64,000 nucleotides of DNA from NCBI RefSeq assembly GCF_900120005.1, contig NZ_LT635454.1, positions 278,759 to 342,758 on the forward strand, read 5' to 3'. The notes beneath the pieces were generated by a model, which saw only the letters and a list, made by a program, of their open reading frames with translations, was not told the DNA's origin and did not search any database. Each line of letters opens with the position of its first letter. The first letter of the stretch is position 1. Below, one piece after another: positions 19,190 through 27,567 of this stretch. Position numbers and translations under genes: made by a program. Source of the DNA: Holdemania sp. Marseille-P2844 (GTDB lineage Bacteria > Bacillota_I > Bacilli_A > Erysipelotrichales > Erysipelotrichaceae).

Positions 19190-20047
19190 TCACTCAATTC
19201 CAGCCTGCTTTTGCAAGGCCTGAGTAACGATGGAATCACAGAGATTCTGAAGATCGGGGAACAGCCGCTGTTTGTTATAACCCATGTTGTCCAGGAAACC
19301 AAGCGTTTCCCGGCGTTCTTTATCCGACAGCTGGATCGAAATGCAGCGGGCGCGGCGGCGAATTTCTTCTGCGGCTTCATCACCTTCAATGGAAGAGGGG
19401 ATGGAGAACAACCCGGCCTGGGCGATCAGCCGGGCATTGCTAAAGCTGCCGTTGTAGATGATCAAGCCTTGGGGATGAGGATCGTCAGCGGCGATCTTCA
19501 GTGCGTTTAACGCGGCGTTTCGTTTCTGAACTAAAGAAAGAAACCGGGCTTTATCGCGAAGCAGCTTCAGGAATGCGGCATATTCCTCAATAAACTCCGG
19601 ATCTGCTTCCTTCATTGGCGAATAACAGCGGTGAATGATAATTTGTTCCCTGAGCGGCAGCACGAATAATTCATACTCCCCGTTGTCGGGCTGCTTATTT
19701 TCCGCCAGCGCAAAGTATAGCGCGGTAAAGGGATTACAGGTCCAGTCGATCAGCCGGGTCGGGATGCCGTAATGCTGGGCACAGGCAACATAATCGAGCG
19801 TTTCCATCGTGCCGGATAACAGGTTGGAGGCCTGCTGACGGAAAGCATGAAGCAGTGCGAATTCCTGATCTTTTAGATTGACAAGGGTCTGTGTTTCCCG
19901 GTCGTATTTGCGGCAGATCGAAGGATTTAATTCAATCCGCCGGCTGACGCCGCGGAAGATATACTGATCGCTGCGGGTAAGCCGGATCAGATCGTTAATG
20001 AGTGACTTTGAGCTCGTATATTGTTCTTTGATCGGCGATTCGTTCAT
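19190..20047 (-). CDS. FRG domain-containing protein
   Basis: A 285-residue protein with the FRG domain in its N-terminal half, marked by the Phe-Arg-Gly in YIFRGVSRR and by AQHYGIPTRLIDWTCNPFTALYFALA, here quoted as QHYGIPTRLIDWT and NPFTALYFA. The family's biochemical function is unknown; members are often found in accessory loci. The downstream half contains a second conserved-looking block (GLIIYNGSFSNARLIAQAG). AGGAGG at 20057-20062 supports the ATG at 20047. It is a lone minus-strand gene between the PTS operon and a tRNA gene. From 20048 to 20319 no other gene is supported. Confidence 0.82.
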   Translation of the reverse strand: MNESPIKEQYTSSKSLINDLIRLTRSDQYIFRGVSRRIELNPSICRKYDRETQTLVNLKDQEFALLHAFRQQASNLLSGTMETLDYVACAQHYGIPTRLIDWTCNPFTALYFALAENKQPDNGEYELFVLPLREQIIIHRCYSPMKEADPEFIEEYAAFLKLLRDKARFLSLVQKRNAALNALKIAADDPHPQGLIIYNGSFSNARLIAQAGLFSIPSSIEGDEAAEEIRRRARCISIQLSDKERRETLGFLDNMGYNKQRLFPDLQNLCDSIVTQALQKQAGIE

Positions 20048-20319
20048 AAACATGTCCCTCCTGACTGATCGGCGACGGGTTTTTGTTTTCTTTAAGTCTA
20101 TCATAAAACGAAGCGAGAGCGCTGACAAGCAAAACTGCTGAAGGGGATAAGCGTAAGGAAAGAAACGAAGGCAGCCTTTGTTGAAATGCCTGCCGTTTCT
20201 GAACGGGGATTGCTTTTAAGAAGAAGGCGGTGGGGACAAGCGCTGCGAATGAAAGAGGCAAGGGGAAGCTGGAAAATCGGAAAACTGCGGGAAATCAGTC
20301 TCAGCGTCCGATTAAACGC

Positions 20320-20348
20320 TTGACGAAATGCGCTTCCCATTGTAAAAT
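20320..20348 (+). promoter_or_regulatory. Promoter of tRNA-Arg
   Basis: TTGACG and TAAAAT are separated by 17 bp and end 11 bp before the tRNA. Confidence 0.75.
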
Positions 20349-20359
20349 AATAACGTTAC

Positions 20360-20436
20360 GTGCCCATGGCGCAATTGGATAGCGCATTTGATTCCGATTC
20401 AAAAGGTTGCAGGTTCGAGTCCTGTTGGGCGCACCA
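20360..20436 (+). tRNA. tRNA-Arg (anticodon CCG)
   Basis: A 77-nt cloverleaf: acceptor GTGCCCA/TGGGCGC with encoded ACCA, D-stem GCGC/GCGC, anticodon stem TTTGA/TCAAA with loop TTCCGAT (anticodon CCG, reads CGG), and T-arm GCAGG-TTCGAGT-CCTGT. It has its own promoter and terminator. Confidence 0.95.
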
Positions 20437-20449
20437 TTCGAAAATCAAG

Positions 20450-20518
20450 TTGGAGAGCTGACCTTGATTCATGCGGGAAACCGAAATGAAAGAGGCTGGT
20501 TCTCCAATTTTTTATTTT
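20450..20518 (+). terminator. Long-stem terminator after tRNA-Arg
   Basis: TTGGAGA (20450-20456) and TCTCCAA (20501-20507) pair across about 44 bases and are followed by TTTTTTATTTT. The loop is longer than usual, so further pairing inside it is likely. Confidence 0.6.
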
Positions 20519-20721
20519 GCGCTTTTCCTGGCATTTGAAACGTTTTTCCAGCGATCAAAAGGCAGCCGCGAATCAATCGGAACTGATGAAAATTGAACCA
20601 TGGCCAAAGAGCGTGGAATAGCGCATTAATCAGTTCCCAATGGCGAAGAAACATCAACTTATCCCAAAGAGCGGCTGAATTTATGCTATACTAAGGCAGA
20701 AAGAGAAGAAGACGAGGTTGA

Positions 20722-21933
20722 ATGATGGATCGAAATTACGCAAAAGTAATCATTTCGCAAGAGGGCGAAAAATGGCTGGATAAAGGACAGATGTGGATGT
20801 ACCGCAATAACCTGATCAGAATTGAGGGACATCCGGAAAACGGAGCGCCGGTGGATATTGCAACGGAAGGCGGCCGCTATCTGGGAACTGGTTTTTACTC
20901 GGAAACCAGTCATATCGTCGTGCGGATTCTGACGAAAAATCCGCAGGCAGTGATCGACCGGGATTTTTTCAGACAGCGGATCCAGTTTGCTTATGCTTTC
21001 CGAAAAACGGTGGAAGCGGCGAATCTTACCAACTGCCGCCTGATTTTCGGCGAGGCAGATCAGCTGCCGGGTTTGACGGTGGATCGGTATAACGACATAC
21101 TCGTCACACAGATCAGCGCTTACGGTATGGAAAAGATTAAACCGATGATCTACGACTTGTTGTTGGAGACGCTGCGTCAGGAGGGCCAGACGATTCAGGG
21201 AATCTATGAACGCAATGATATACAGGTTCGAAGCAAGGAAGGCTTACCGATGGAAAAGGGTTTCTGGGGCGGCGTGTCACTGCCGACGACGACGGTGATC
21301 CAGGAAAACGGCCTGAAATTAAATGTGGATATTGAAAACGGACAGAAGACCGGCTACTTCCTGGATCAAAAGTCAAATCGGATGCTGCTGCGGCAGATGG
21401 CGCATGATCAGCGGGTGCTGGACTGTTTCAGCCATACCGGCGGATTTGCCTTAAACGCGGCCTATGGCAAGGCTCAAAGCGTCGTCGCGGTCGACGTCTC
21501 CCAGACGGCGTTGGATCAGGGCCGGGCGAATGCTAAACTGAATCATCTGGAAGACCGGATTCAATTTGTGAAAGCCGACGTTTTTGAATATCTGGATCAA
21601 TGTAAAATTGGGCAATACGATATCATCGTGCTGGATCCGCCGGCGTTCACCAAGTCCCGGAAAACGATCCATCAGGCGTATGCCGGATATAAACGGATCA
21701 ATTATCAGGCGATGAAGCTGCTTCAAAACGGCGGCTATCTGATCACCTGCAGCTGTTCGCGGTTCATGGAAATCGACAATTTTGAAAAGATGCTGCGGGA
21801 AGCGGCGCAGGAAGCCGGCGTGACGCTGAAGCAGGTTTCTGTTACCCAGCAGAATCATGATCACCCGATTCTCTGGACGATGGAGGAGACCTCTTATCTT
21901 AAATTTTATATTTTTCAGATCGTTCAGGCTTAA
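20722..21933 (+). CDS. Class I SAM-dependent rRNA (cytosine-C5) methyltransferase, RlmI/RlmK-like
   Basis: A 403-residue methyltransferase predicted to modify 23S rRNA. It has an N-terminal PUA-type RNA-binding region (about 1-80), a middle domain with AYAFRKT and DQLPGLTVDRYND, and a Rossmann methyltransferase domain with the SAM loop CFSHTGGFALNAA (about 234-246), VVAVDVS and the catalytic-site motif VLDPPAFTKS (about 303-312), then TCSCSRFM. This order matches the RlmI/YwbD family. The exact target base is not known for this protein. A TATACT -10 box lies near 20689. Confidence 0.9.
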   Translation: MMDRNYAKVIISQEGEKWLDKGQMWMYRNNLIRIEGHPENGAPVDIATEGGRYLGTGFYSETSHIVVRILTKNPQAVIDRDFFRQRIQFAYAFRKTVEAANLTNCRLIFGEADQLPGLTVDRYNDILVTQISAYGMEKIKPMIYDLLLETLRQEGQTIQGIYERNDIQVRSKEGLPMEKGFWGGVSLPTTTVIQENGLKLNVDIENGQKTGYFLDQKSNRMLLRQMAHDQRVLDCFSHTGGFALNAAYGKAQSVVAVDVSQTALDQGRANAKLNHLEDRIQFVKADVFEYLDQCKIGQYDIIVLDPPAFTKSRKTIHQAYAGYKRINYQAMKLLQNGGYLITCSCSRFMEIDNFEKMLREAAQEAGVTLKQVSVTQQNHDHPILWTMEETSYLKFYIFQIVQA

Positions 21934-21960
21934 GCGGGCAGGCGTGGAAAGAAAGGCTCA

Positions 21961-22260
21961 ATGAAGCAGAGCGTGGGGAATATCGTAATGGAGCAAACCG
22001 CAGTTATGGAGCAGGAAAACTTACTTCTGCAAAATCTGGATCAGCTGCATACGACGGTGATGGGCGTCGAGCGGATCCGCAGAAACTTGCAAATCAATGA
22101 GGAAGATGTCGTCGTCTGGTGCCGCAAGTTGATCGCGTCGCCGCAGGCTGTGATTCAGCGCAGGGGGAAAAACTGGTATGTGTTGACGGGAGATTGCCGA
22201 ATTACAATCAATGCGCACAGTTACACCATGATCACAGCCCATCGTGAGAAATTGGAATAA
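21961..22260 (+). CDS. DUF3781 domain-containing protein
   Basis: A 99-residue protein of unknown function. The body LDQLHTTVMGVERIRRNL, DVVVWCRKLI, RGKNWYV and ITINAHSYTMITAH is the conserved DUF3781 pattern found in many Bacillota. No catalytic residues are known for the family, though the C-terminal NAHSYTxITAH motif is strongly conserved. It starts 28 bp after the methyltransferase gene with a weak AAAGG ribosome site and could share its transcript. Confidence 0.8.
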   Translation: MKQSVGNIVMEQTAVMEQENLLLQNLDQLHTTVMGVERIRRNLQINEEDVVVWCRKLIASPQAVIQRRGKNWYVLTGDCRITINAHSYTMITAHREKLE

Positions 22261-22298
22261 TCGTTTTTTCCATGCAGGCAGGGTCAGCGTGAAATCCC

Positions 22299-22327
22299 TT
22301 GCCGGCGTTGTTTTTGTTCGCTATAAT
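22299..22327 (+). promoter_or_regulatory. Promoter upstream of a 40-residue membrane peptide
   Basis: TTGCCG and a perfect TATAAT have 17-bp spacing; transcription would start near 22334. Confidence 0.6.
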
Positions 22328-22370
22328 GAGGATAAAGCATGACGCTAAAGAAAGTTGGGGCATAATCCAG

Positions 22371-22493
22371 ATGGCAGAGTTTATGGTGACGGTCAATATC
22401 GTTGTTCAATTTTTTTTGAAATACATTTTCGATATTGTAGAAATTGTTTTATTAATCATGATTTACCGCTTATTAAAAAAGAAATCAGGCTGA
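22371..22493 (+). CDS. Small hydrophobic peptide, 40 residues
   Basis: The short reading frame codes a single long membrane-type helix (VTVNIVVQFFLKYIFDIVEI and on to LLIMIYRLL) ending in the basic tail KKKSG. A consensus promoter lies 44 bp upstream, and the frame ends well before the next gene. The ribosome site is weak, so translation is uncertain. It could be a small regulatory or toxin-like membrane peptide; no family is recognised. Confidence 0.4.
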   Translation: MAEFMVTVNIVVQFFLKYIFDIVEIVLLIMIYRLLKKKSG

Positions 22494-22589
22494 CGCCGCA
22501 AACAGGCATTCGGATAACGTTGATGAACAGCATTCCGGATGCCTGTTTGAATATACGATATCCGCATTTCAGGAAAGGAGGGAACAAGC

Positions 22590-23177
22590 ATGGAAAGACC
22601 TGTTTTAAATCGATCGCTGGACGCGGCGACGTTTAGGAATCATTATTATCTGAAAGAAGAATTAGTCCGTTTTTGCCGGGCATCGGGATTGCCAGCGGCG
22701 GGCGGAAAATCAGAACTGACGGAGAGAATTGCCTGTTTTTTAGAAGGCAAACCTGTTGAGATCATGAAGGTGAGGAAAATCAAGCCGAAGACCGCCGGCA
22801 CACTGAGGGAAGAAATGTCAATCGAATCTCCGTTTGTCTGTTCCGAAAAACACCGGGCTTTTTTCAAAGCGAAGATCGGGCCGTCGTTTTCGTTTAACGT
22901 CGCGTTTCAGAAATGGCTGAAAAGTAATGCGGGCAAAACGTATGGCGACGCGATTCAAGCTTATGCCCAGATTCTTGTTGAGAAAAAAACAAAGCAAACT
23001 CCGATTGATCCGCAGTTCGAATACAATACCTATATCCGCACCTTCTTCGCCGAGAATCCGGGCTGCAGCTTGAATGAAGCCATTTGCTGCTGGAAATGGA
23101 AGAAAAGCAAAGCCGGCAGTCATCGTTATGATCCCGCGGATCTGATCGCACTGGAAGGGGAAAAGAGGTTAAAATAA
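22590..23177 (+). CDS. SAP domain-containing protein with DUF6434 region
   Basis: A 195-residue protein. The N-terminal part (about 8-58) has a SAP-like helix-extension-helix pattern, YYLKEELVRFCRASGLP followed by GGKSELTERIACFL, usually linked to nucleic-acid binding. The rest, from about residue 75 (SIESPFVCSEKHRAFFKAK, GPSFSFNVAFQKWLKSNAGK, WKWKKSKAG), matches the DUF6434 pattern of similar Bacillota proteins. GGAGG precedes the ATG. The broken gene at 23179 starts 1 bp after its stop codon, so the two were probably one operon. Function is unknown. Confidence 0.8.
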   Translation: MERPVLNRSLDAATFRNHYYLKEELVRFCRASGLPAAGGKSELTERIACFLEGKPVEIMKVRKIKPKTAGTLREEMSIESPFVCSEKHRAFFKAKIGPSFSFNVAFQKWLKSNAGKTYGDAIQAYAQILVEKKTKQTPIDPQFEYNTYIRTFFAENPGCSLNEAICCWKWKKSKAGSHRYDPADLIALEGEKRLK

Positions 23178-23178
23178 G

Positions 23179-23619
23179 ATGGGAGAAAAAACACTGGAAA
23201 GTGCGCTGAATGAGATCAATTCGATCCTGCGGCGGTGTGAGAAAATCCAGCCCCAATTTGCCAGGGGCAGCGCGCATTAAAGTTTATTGGAAAATCGAAT
23301 AGCGGCGCTGCGGATTGCCAAGCTGCTGCTTCAACAGGAACAACAGAAGGAACAAGCGGATCAGCCGAGGCAGATCTCCTCAGAATTAACTGCCATAACC
23401 TGTCCATCTGTGGTATTGAGTTGGGAAGAGCTTGAAAAAGCATTGGCTCCAATCGGTTCCATCCTTCATAAATGCCGTGCGGCGCAGGTGAAGCACGAAG
23501 AAGCTTCCGCAACTTTTCGCCGGCTGCAAAAGCAGATTGACGTGATGGTTCTGGCGGAGGCGTTAATTCGCAAGGAACTCAACATGAAAATGACCGGCAA
23601 GCCAGCGAAAGGTTCATAA
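23179..23619 (+). pseudogene. Hypothetical protein gene interrupted by an in-frame TAA
   Basis: Translation from the ATG at 23179 runs MGEKTLESALNEINSILRR... for 33 codons, reaches a TAA at 23278-23280, then continues in the same frame as SLLENRIAALRIAKLLLQ... to 23619. The sequence across the stop (GSAH-stop-SLLENRIAALRIA) reads like one continuous helical protein of the type found in Bacillota (CEKIQPQFA...LLxNRIxALxIA), so a single CAA-to-TAA change is the simplest explanation. The intact product would have 146 residues. Function is unknown. Restart at the TTG 23287 is possible but has no ribosome site. Confidence 0.7.
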
Positions 23620-23788
23620 GTTAAATCATGAGCTTGTGCGGACTGAATCAGAATGAGTAAAGATTAGGGCTATCGCGTGAAGCAAAGCAGGCTGGATAAG
23701 CGGATTGCTTGAAAATCATCCTGTTTTGAAACAAAAATAATGTTTTTCAGAAAGGTTGATTGGAATTCGTTTTGAATCCGGTCTTTCC

Positions 23789-23818
23789 TTCACACTTTTT
23801 CTGAAATTCTGCTAGAAT
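23789..23818 (+). promoter_or_regulatory. Promoter of the HAD hydrolase
   Basis: TTCACA and TAGAAT are 18 bp apart, some 55 bp before the ATG at 23874. Confidence 0.5.
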
Positions 23819-23873
23819 GTTAAAGAAGCTGTTTTTAGAAAATAGGAAATCAGGGAGCAGGGGGAGTACTACA

Positions 23874-24704
23874 ATGATAGAAGACTTTCGTCTGGTAATT
23901 TGCGATATCGACAGCACGTTAATTACTTCTGATCGAATTTTAACAGAACATGCAAAGGACGTCATCAATCGGCTGCATGCCCATGGCGTTTATTTTGGCA
24001 TTGCATCGGGACGATCCATTGATCAGCAGCTGCATAAGCAGGCGCGGGACTGGGGATTTGATTTCGATTTTGAAGTGTTGATCGGAATGAATGGCTCTGA
24101 ATTGTGGGATGGAGTCCACCAGAAACGGCATGATTATTACAAATTGAAAAGGGAATGGATCAAGGAGATTCTGGAATTGATGGCCCCGTTTGATTTAAAC
24201 CCATTTATGTATGTCAAAGATAAAATGATGTGTCTGCGGGTCGATGAAGCGACGGAGCGATCGTCGAAGAAAAACCGTACGGATCTGATCGTTGTGGACG
24301 ATATTTCCGAGTTTTATGCGGAAGAAAATGCGAAGATCATGTTTCGAATGCCGGAGGAACTGATGGCGGAGGTCGTCGACTATGTCGGTAAGCATCCTTC
24401 ATCGCACTTCAAGGCGTTTAAGACGCAGACGACAATGCTGGAATTTACTGATCAGCGGGTTTCCAAAGCGGTAGCGCTGGAACATTATTGCGAAATGAAT
24501 CAGTTACCGTTAAGCAAAGTGATCGCATTTGGAGATATGAGCAATGATAACGAAATGCTGGAATGCAGCGGCTGGGGCGTATGTATGGCTAACGGCGGCG
24601 CGGATACCAAGGCGATTGCGGATGAGATAACGGAAAAAACAAACGATGAGGACGGGTTTGCGGAATATATGGAAAAGCATTTCTTGAGGCCGCGCGGCTG
24701 GTGA
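23874..24704 (+). CDS. HAD-superfamily Cof-type hydrolase
   Basis: A predicted sugar-phosphate or nucleotide phosphatase, 277 residues. HAD motif I is CDIDSTLIT (nucleophile and acid Asp near residues 10-12), motif II is in IASGRS, motif III is the Lys in RVSKAVALEHYC, and motif IV is GDMSNDNEML. The C2-type cap between motifs II and III identifies the Cof/YbiV subfamily. An upstream in-frame ATG at 23817 overlaps the -10 box, so 23874 with its AGGGGGAG site is preferred. The substrate cannot be told from sequence. Confidence 0.88.
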   Translation: MIEDFRLVICDIDSTLITSDRILTEHAKDVINRLHAHGVYFGIASGRSIDQQLHKQARDWGFDFDFEVLIGMNGSELWDGVHQKRHDYYKLKREWIKEILELMAPFDLNPFMYVKDKMMCLRVDEATERSSKKNRTDLIVVDDISEFYAEENAKIMFRMPEELMAEVVDYVGKHPSSHFKAFKTQTTMLEFTDQRVSKAVALEHYCEMNQLPLSKVIAFGDMSNDNEMLECSGWGVCMANGGADTKAIADEITEKTNDEDGFAEYMEKHFLRPRGW

Positions 24705-25000
24705 ACGAGAAATGCACCGGGCAATCCGCAGCCGCGAAATTGCGAAGATTGCCGGAAAACAGCAGGCGAGCAGAAGAAAATCGGACGTTTCTGATCTGTA
24801 CTGTCTCTTGGCTGGCGCTGTGAGTTCAGCGCGGCAAGAGAGGCGTGCAGAACAGGCGCCTGTTCTGCGGGCGGAGCTGTTTAAGAAGGAACATCATTTT
24901 GAGGGATGAAGGTGGGGCACGAGAGTTTATAAAATCGTTGGAAAGCAGGCGGAAAAAGAAATAAATCAAGCGCTGAATGCAACCTTTTTAAGATTAGGGC
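24705..25000. other. Intergenic stretch without supported gene
   Basis: A 66-codon frame exists here but has no ribosome site and an ordinary, low-complexity product. No promoter, repeat or RNA signal is evident until the tRNA-Ala promoter. Confidence 0.6.
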
Positions 25001-25029
25001 TTGAAATCTTTTTGTCAATTTGTTAATAT
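25001..25029 (+). promoter_or_regulatory. Promoter of tRNA-Ala
   Basis: TTGAAA and TAATAT are separated by 17 bp and end 11 bp before the tRNA, the same geometry as the tRNA-Arg promoter. Confidence 0.7.
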
Positions 25030-25040
25030 TTATAAGCAAT

Positions 25041-25116
25041 GGGGTTGTAGCTCACCTGGGAGAGCGCTACACTGGCAGTGTAGAGGTAGTCGGTTCGAGC
25101 CCGATCAGCTCCACCA
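25041..25116 (+). tRNA. tRNA-Ala (anticodon GGC)
   Basis: A 76-nt cloverleaf with acceptor GGGGTTG/CAGCTCC and encoded ACCA, anticodon stem CTACA/TGTAG with loop CTGGCAG (anticodon GGC) and T-arm GTCGG-TTCGAGC-CCGAT. It is a single gene with its own promoter and terminator. Confidence 0.95.
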
Positions 25117-25128
25117 TGAAAAAAACAG

Positions 25129-25176
25129 AGATATCCGGACGATTGGGGAAGACCGAAGCGTAAGGATATCTTTTTT
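25129..25176 (+). terminator. Terminator after tRNA-Ala
   Basis: AGATATCC (25129-25136) pairs with GGATATCT (25164-25171), followed by TTTTTTG. The following 290 bases to 25467 show no supported gene. Confidence 0.75.
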
Positions 25177-25467
25177 GTTGTCCTTTTCTTTTTCACGGCG
25201 AGTGATTGATTCGCTTCCCAGGCAACTGCCGGTGTTGACGGTTCAGGAAAACCGGTTTATTCTTAAATCAGAAGACGCAGAAGAGCGCAGGATAAGATCA
25301 TTGGAAATGATGGAATATTGAACAGGGATGAAAGCCTGCATTGGACTGGACTGAAATAGTAGAGGAAATCCATCGGCGGGGATCGCGGCAGGAGTTGTAT
25401 TTTTGTTCGGCAGAAAATTTCCCGATCTGTTCTCGCTGCCGCTTCTTAAAAAACGGGAGGTCTTGCC

Positions 25468-26133
25468 ATGCAATCAAAATGGACTGAAAACGATCTGTTT
25501 CTTTTCCAACATCTGATTCCTGACGACGTAGATTTAGATTATGCCGTTTCACAAAGCCATGAGAATCAGTTCCCGGAACATGAAGTCTCCAAGACGCAGG
25601 GTATGTTCTTATCCCTGCTCATCAGGATAAGCCAATCGAAACGGGTTTTGGAATTGGGGACGCTTGCGGGATACAGCGCCATTTGGATGGCAAAGGCCGT
25701 TCCTGATGATGGAAAAGTGGTCAGTCTGGAATGTGATCGGGAGAAATTTGAATTAGCTTCCCGGAATATTGCGCACGCCGGGCTTCAGAATAAAGTAGAG
25801 CTGCTTTGCGGGCCGGCTGCTCAATCGCTGCAGAATTTGATCGACGAAGGGACAGAACCATTTGACTTCATTTTTATTGATGCGGACAAACCGAATAATC
25901 CGCTGTATTTGCAGCTTTGCCTGCAGCTGAGTCATCCGGGAACCGTTATTTTCGGAGATAATGTTATCCGTGATGGCAAACTGTGCGAAAAGACAAGCGA
26001 AGATCCGAAGGTGAAGGGTGTCAGACAGTATATTGAAGATTTGGGAATGTCAGACCGTCTGGATTCCACGGCGTTGCAAACAGTAGGCATTAAAGGATAT
26101 GATGGTTTCACTCTGACATTGGTTAAGTCTTGA
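25468..26133 (+). CDS. O-methyltransferase, class I SAM-dependent (COMT-like family 3)
   Basis: A 221-residue methyltransferase of the group that includes caffeoyl-CoA and catechol O-methyltransferases. Motif I is VLELGTLAGYSAIWMA (about 60-75), the acidic SAM-ribose residue is in VVSLECDREK (about 88), and the metal and substrate region FDFIFIDADKPNN lies near 132-144. FGDNVIRDGK near 168 is also conserved. The substrate is unknown. GGGAGG precedes the ATG. The gene stands alone and is followed by a terminator hairpin. Confidence 0.88.
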   Translation: MQSKWTENDLFLFQHLIPDDVDLDYAVSQSHENQFPEHEVSKTQGMFLSLLIRISQSKRVLELGTLAGYSAIWMAKAVPDDGKVVSLECDREKFELASRNIAHAGLQNKVELLCGPAAQSLQNLIDEGTEPFDFIFIDADKPNNPLYLQLCLQLSHPGTVIFGDNVIRDGKLCEKTSEDPKVKGVRQYIEDLGMSDRLDSTALQTVGIKGYDGFTLTLVKS

Positions 26134-26258
26134 TCGGAAAAGCGCTGGGATAAAGCGGAAAGGCAAGATTCTGTCCTGCCAGGAATACTTTATCAAAAAA
26201 GCGGATAAATTGAGAGGTAAAGGACAACGCTGAAAAGATAAATCAGAAGAAGGAAGCG

Positions 26259-26290
26259 AAGCTGTCGTGAATGCGGCAGCTTTTCTTTTA
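26259..26290 (+). terminator. Terminator downstream of the O-methyltransferase
   Basis: AAGCTG pairs with CAGCTT, followed by TTTCTTTTA. The stretch 26291-26597 contains only a weak 60-codon minus-strand frame and no supported gene. Confidence 0.65.
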
Positions 26291-26597
26291 GGGGATCGGG
26301 ATTGTGCAGCGTTCAAAATGAGGATGGGTCAACAATGATCAACGCATCCTTTAATAATCCAATACTCTCAGTACGTTTTTTCGCATTCCTTTTATCAAAG
26401 TAGAGTAACAAGTTTCCTTCCACCCCTGAAAAACAATCTCTTTGTTCAATAAAAAACCTCTTCCCCATAAATCTCAATGTGGGAAAAAGGTTCATTCGTC
26501 ATTCCTTTTTTGTTAATCCATTTTTGCCTTATTAAAACAAGGGGCCGAGGATTCAGCGGATAGGAAAATCTTGAAGAAGCTTGCCTGCGACTTCTTT

Positions 26598-27368
26598 TTA
26601 TTTTGAACTCAGAAGATGCCTTTCAACCCAATCTGCGACGCCGTCTTCATCGTTGGATAACGCAAGATCGTCGGCGCAGGATTTTAATTCATCAGCGGCA
26701 TTGCCCATCACGACGGCATGGCCGGCAGCTTTCAGAATGTCCAGGTCATTGTAATCGTCGCCAAAGGCGATAACGTCGCAGAGCTCAATGTTGAGATGAG
26801 CGCATAAATCCATTAAGCCGGTGAGCTTGGATACCTTACTGTTGAGAATCGCAAAATAATTGGGATCCTTGGCGTTATCGACCAACTTGCAATGATAGGC
26901 TTCAAGATCCAGCTGCCTGATCATTTCCGGAAGTTGAGTAACAATGGAAATCTTGGCGATCTCAACGGTGTCGATCGTCGTATAATCGGTATATTCGTGG
27001 ACATGATCGCCGGTGACCAGACTGCGGTTATTGGTCAGAATCACATCGGGATAAGTGACGTTGACATGGGTGTCAGGAAGGGTCAGCAGCTCGCGGATCA
27101 GTGCTTCCGCCTTGTCAGCTTCAACCCCGTATTTGCTGAGTGTCTGATCATGATAAATTGTCTTTGCGCCGTTTAATGAAATGATCCCGTCAGCTTCGAT
27201 CGCCTCCATGTATTCTTTAGCGCGCATGACGGCTCGGCCGGTCGCCACAATCACCTGATGATCGGTTTCTGTTTTCAGTCTGTGGAAAATTTCCCGGGTC
27301 ATTGCGGATACGGTCTTGTCGGTGTGAAGCAGTGTCTGATCTAAATCAATCGCCAGTAATTTCATCAT
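26598..27368 (-). CDS. HAD-superfamily Cof-type hydrolase
   Basis: A second Cof-type phosphatase, 256 residues, on the minus strand. Motif I is AIDLDQTLLHTD (Asp near residues 8 and 10; the usual DGT is DQT), motif II is VATGRAVM, motif III is the Lys in SKVSKLTGLMDL, and motif IV is FGDDYNDLDIL. The cap type matches the YidA/Cof group that hydrolyses sugar phosphates. Promoter elements are not clear. It is only about 30% like the HAD protein at 23874 by eye, so it is not a recent duplicate. Confidence 0.88.
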   Translation of the reverse strand: MMKLLAIDLDQTLLHTDKTVSAMTREIFHRLKTETDHQVIVATGRAVMRAKEYMEAIEADGIISLNGAKTIYHDQTLSKYGVEADKAEALIRELLTLPDTHVNVTYPDVILTNNRSLVTGDHVHEYTDYTTIDTVEIAKISIVTQLPEMIRQLDLEAYHCKLVDNAKDPNYFAILNSKVSKLTGLMDLCAHLNIELCDVIAFGDDYNDLDILKAAGHAVVMGNAADELKSCADDLALSNDEDGVADWVERHLLSSK

Positions 27369-27506
27369 TGAAGCCTCCTGTTTTCATTAATGATAGTATA
27401 GCACTAAAAAAGGAAAAGGGTTGATTGCGAACAAACAGAGGACAAATAAAGAACAATGGTCTCAGCATGGTTGCGGCAAACAAAGTTTTTTAGAGCGAAC
27501 AGCCAT

Positions 27507-27546
27507 AAAAAAACTGGAAGAAATGCGCTCAGGCACATCTTCCAGC
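27507..27546 (-). terminator. Terminator after the peptide-binding lipoprotein
   Basis: On the minus strand CTGGAAGA and TCTTCCAG pair and are followed by seven T residues, 20 bases after the stop codon of the lipoprotein gene. Confidence 0.8.
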
Positions 27547-27567
27547 TTTAGTGGACAGCGATTGTTT

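Noticed and set aside
20101-20340. Overlapping minus-strand frames upstream of the FRG gene
   Set aside because: They run through the FRG upstream region without ribosome sites and with unlike, biased products.
24712-24909. 65-codon plus-strand frame after the HAD gene
   Set aside because: No ribosome site or promoter, biased Ala/Arg/Glu content, no recognisable family.
26313-26495. 60-codon minus-strand frame in the gap after the O-methyltransferase
   Set aside because: No usable ribosome site and no family resemblance; possibly a remnant, not supportable as a gene.
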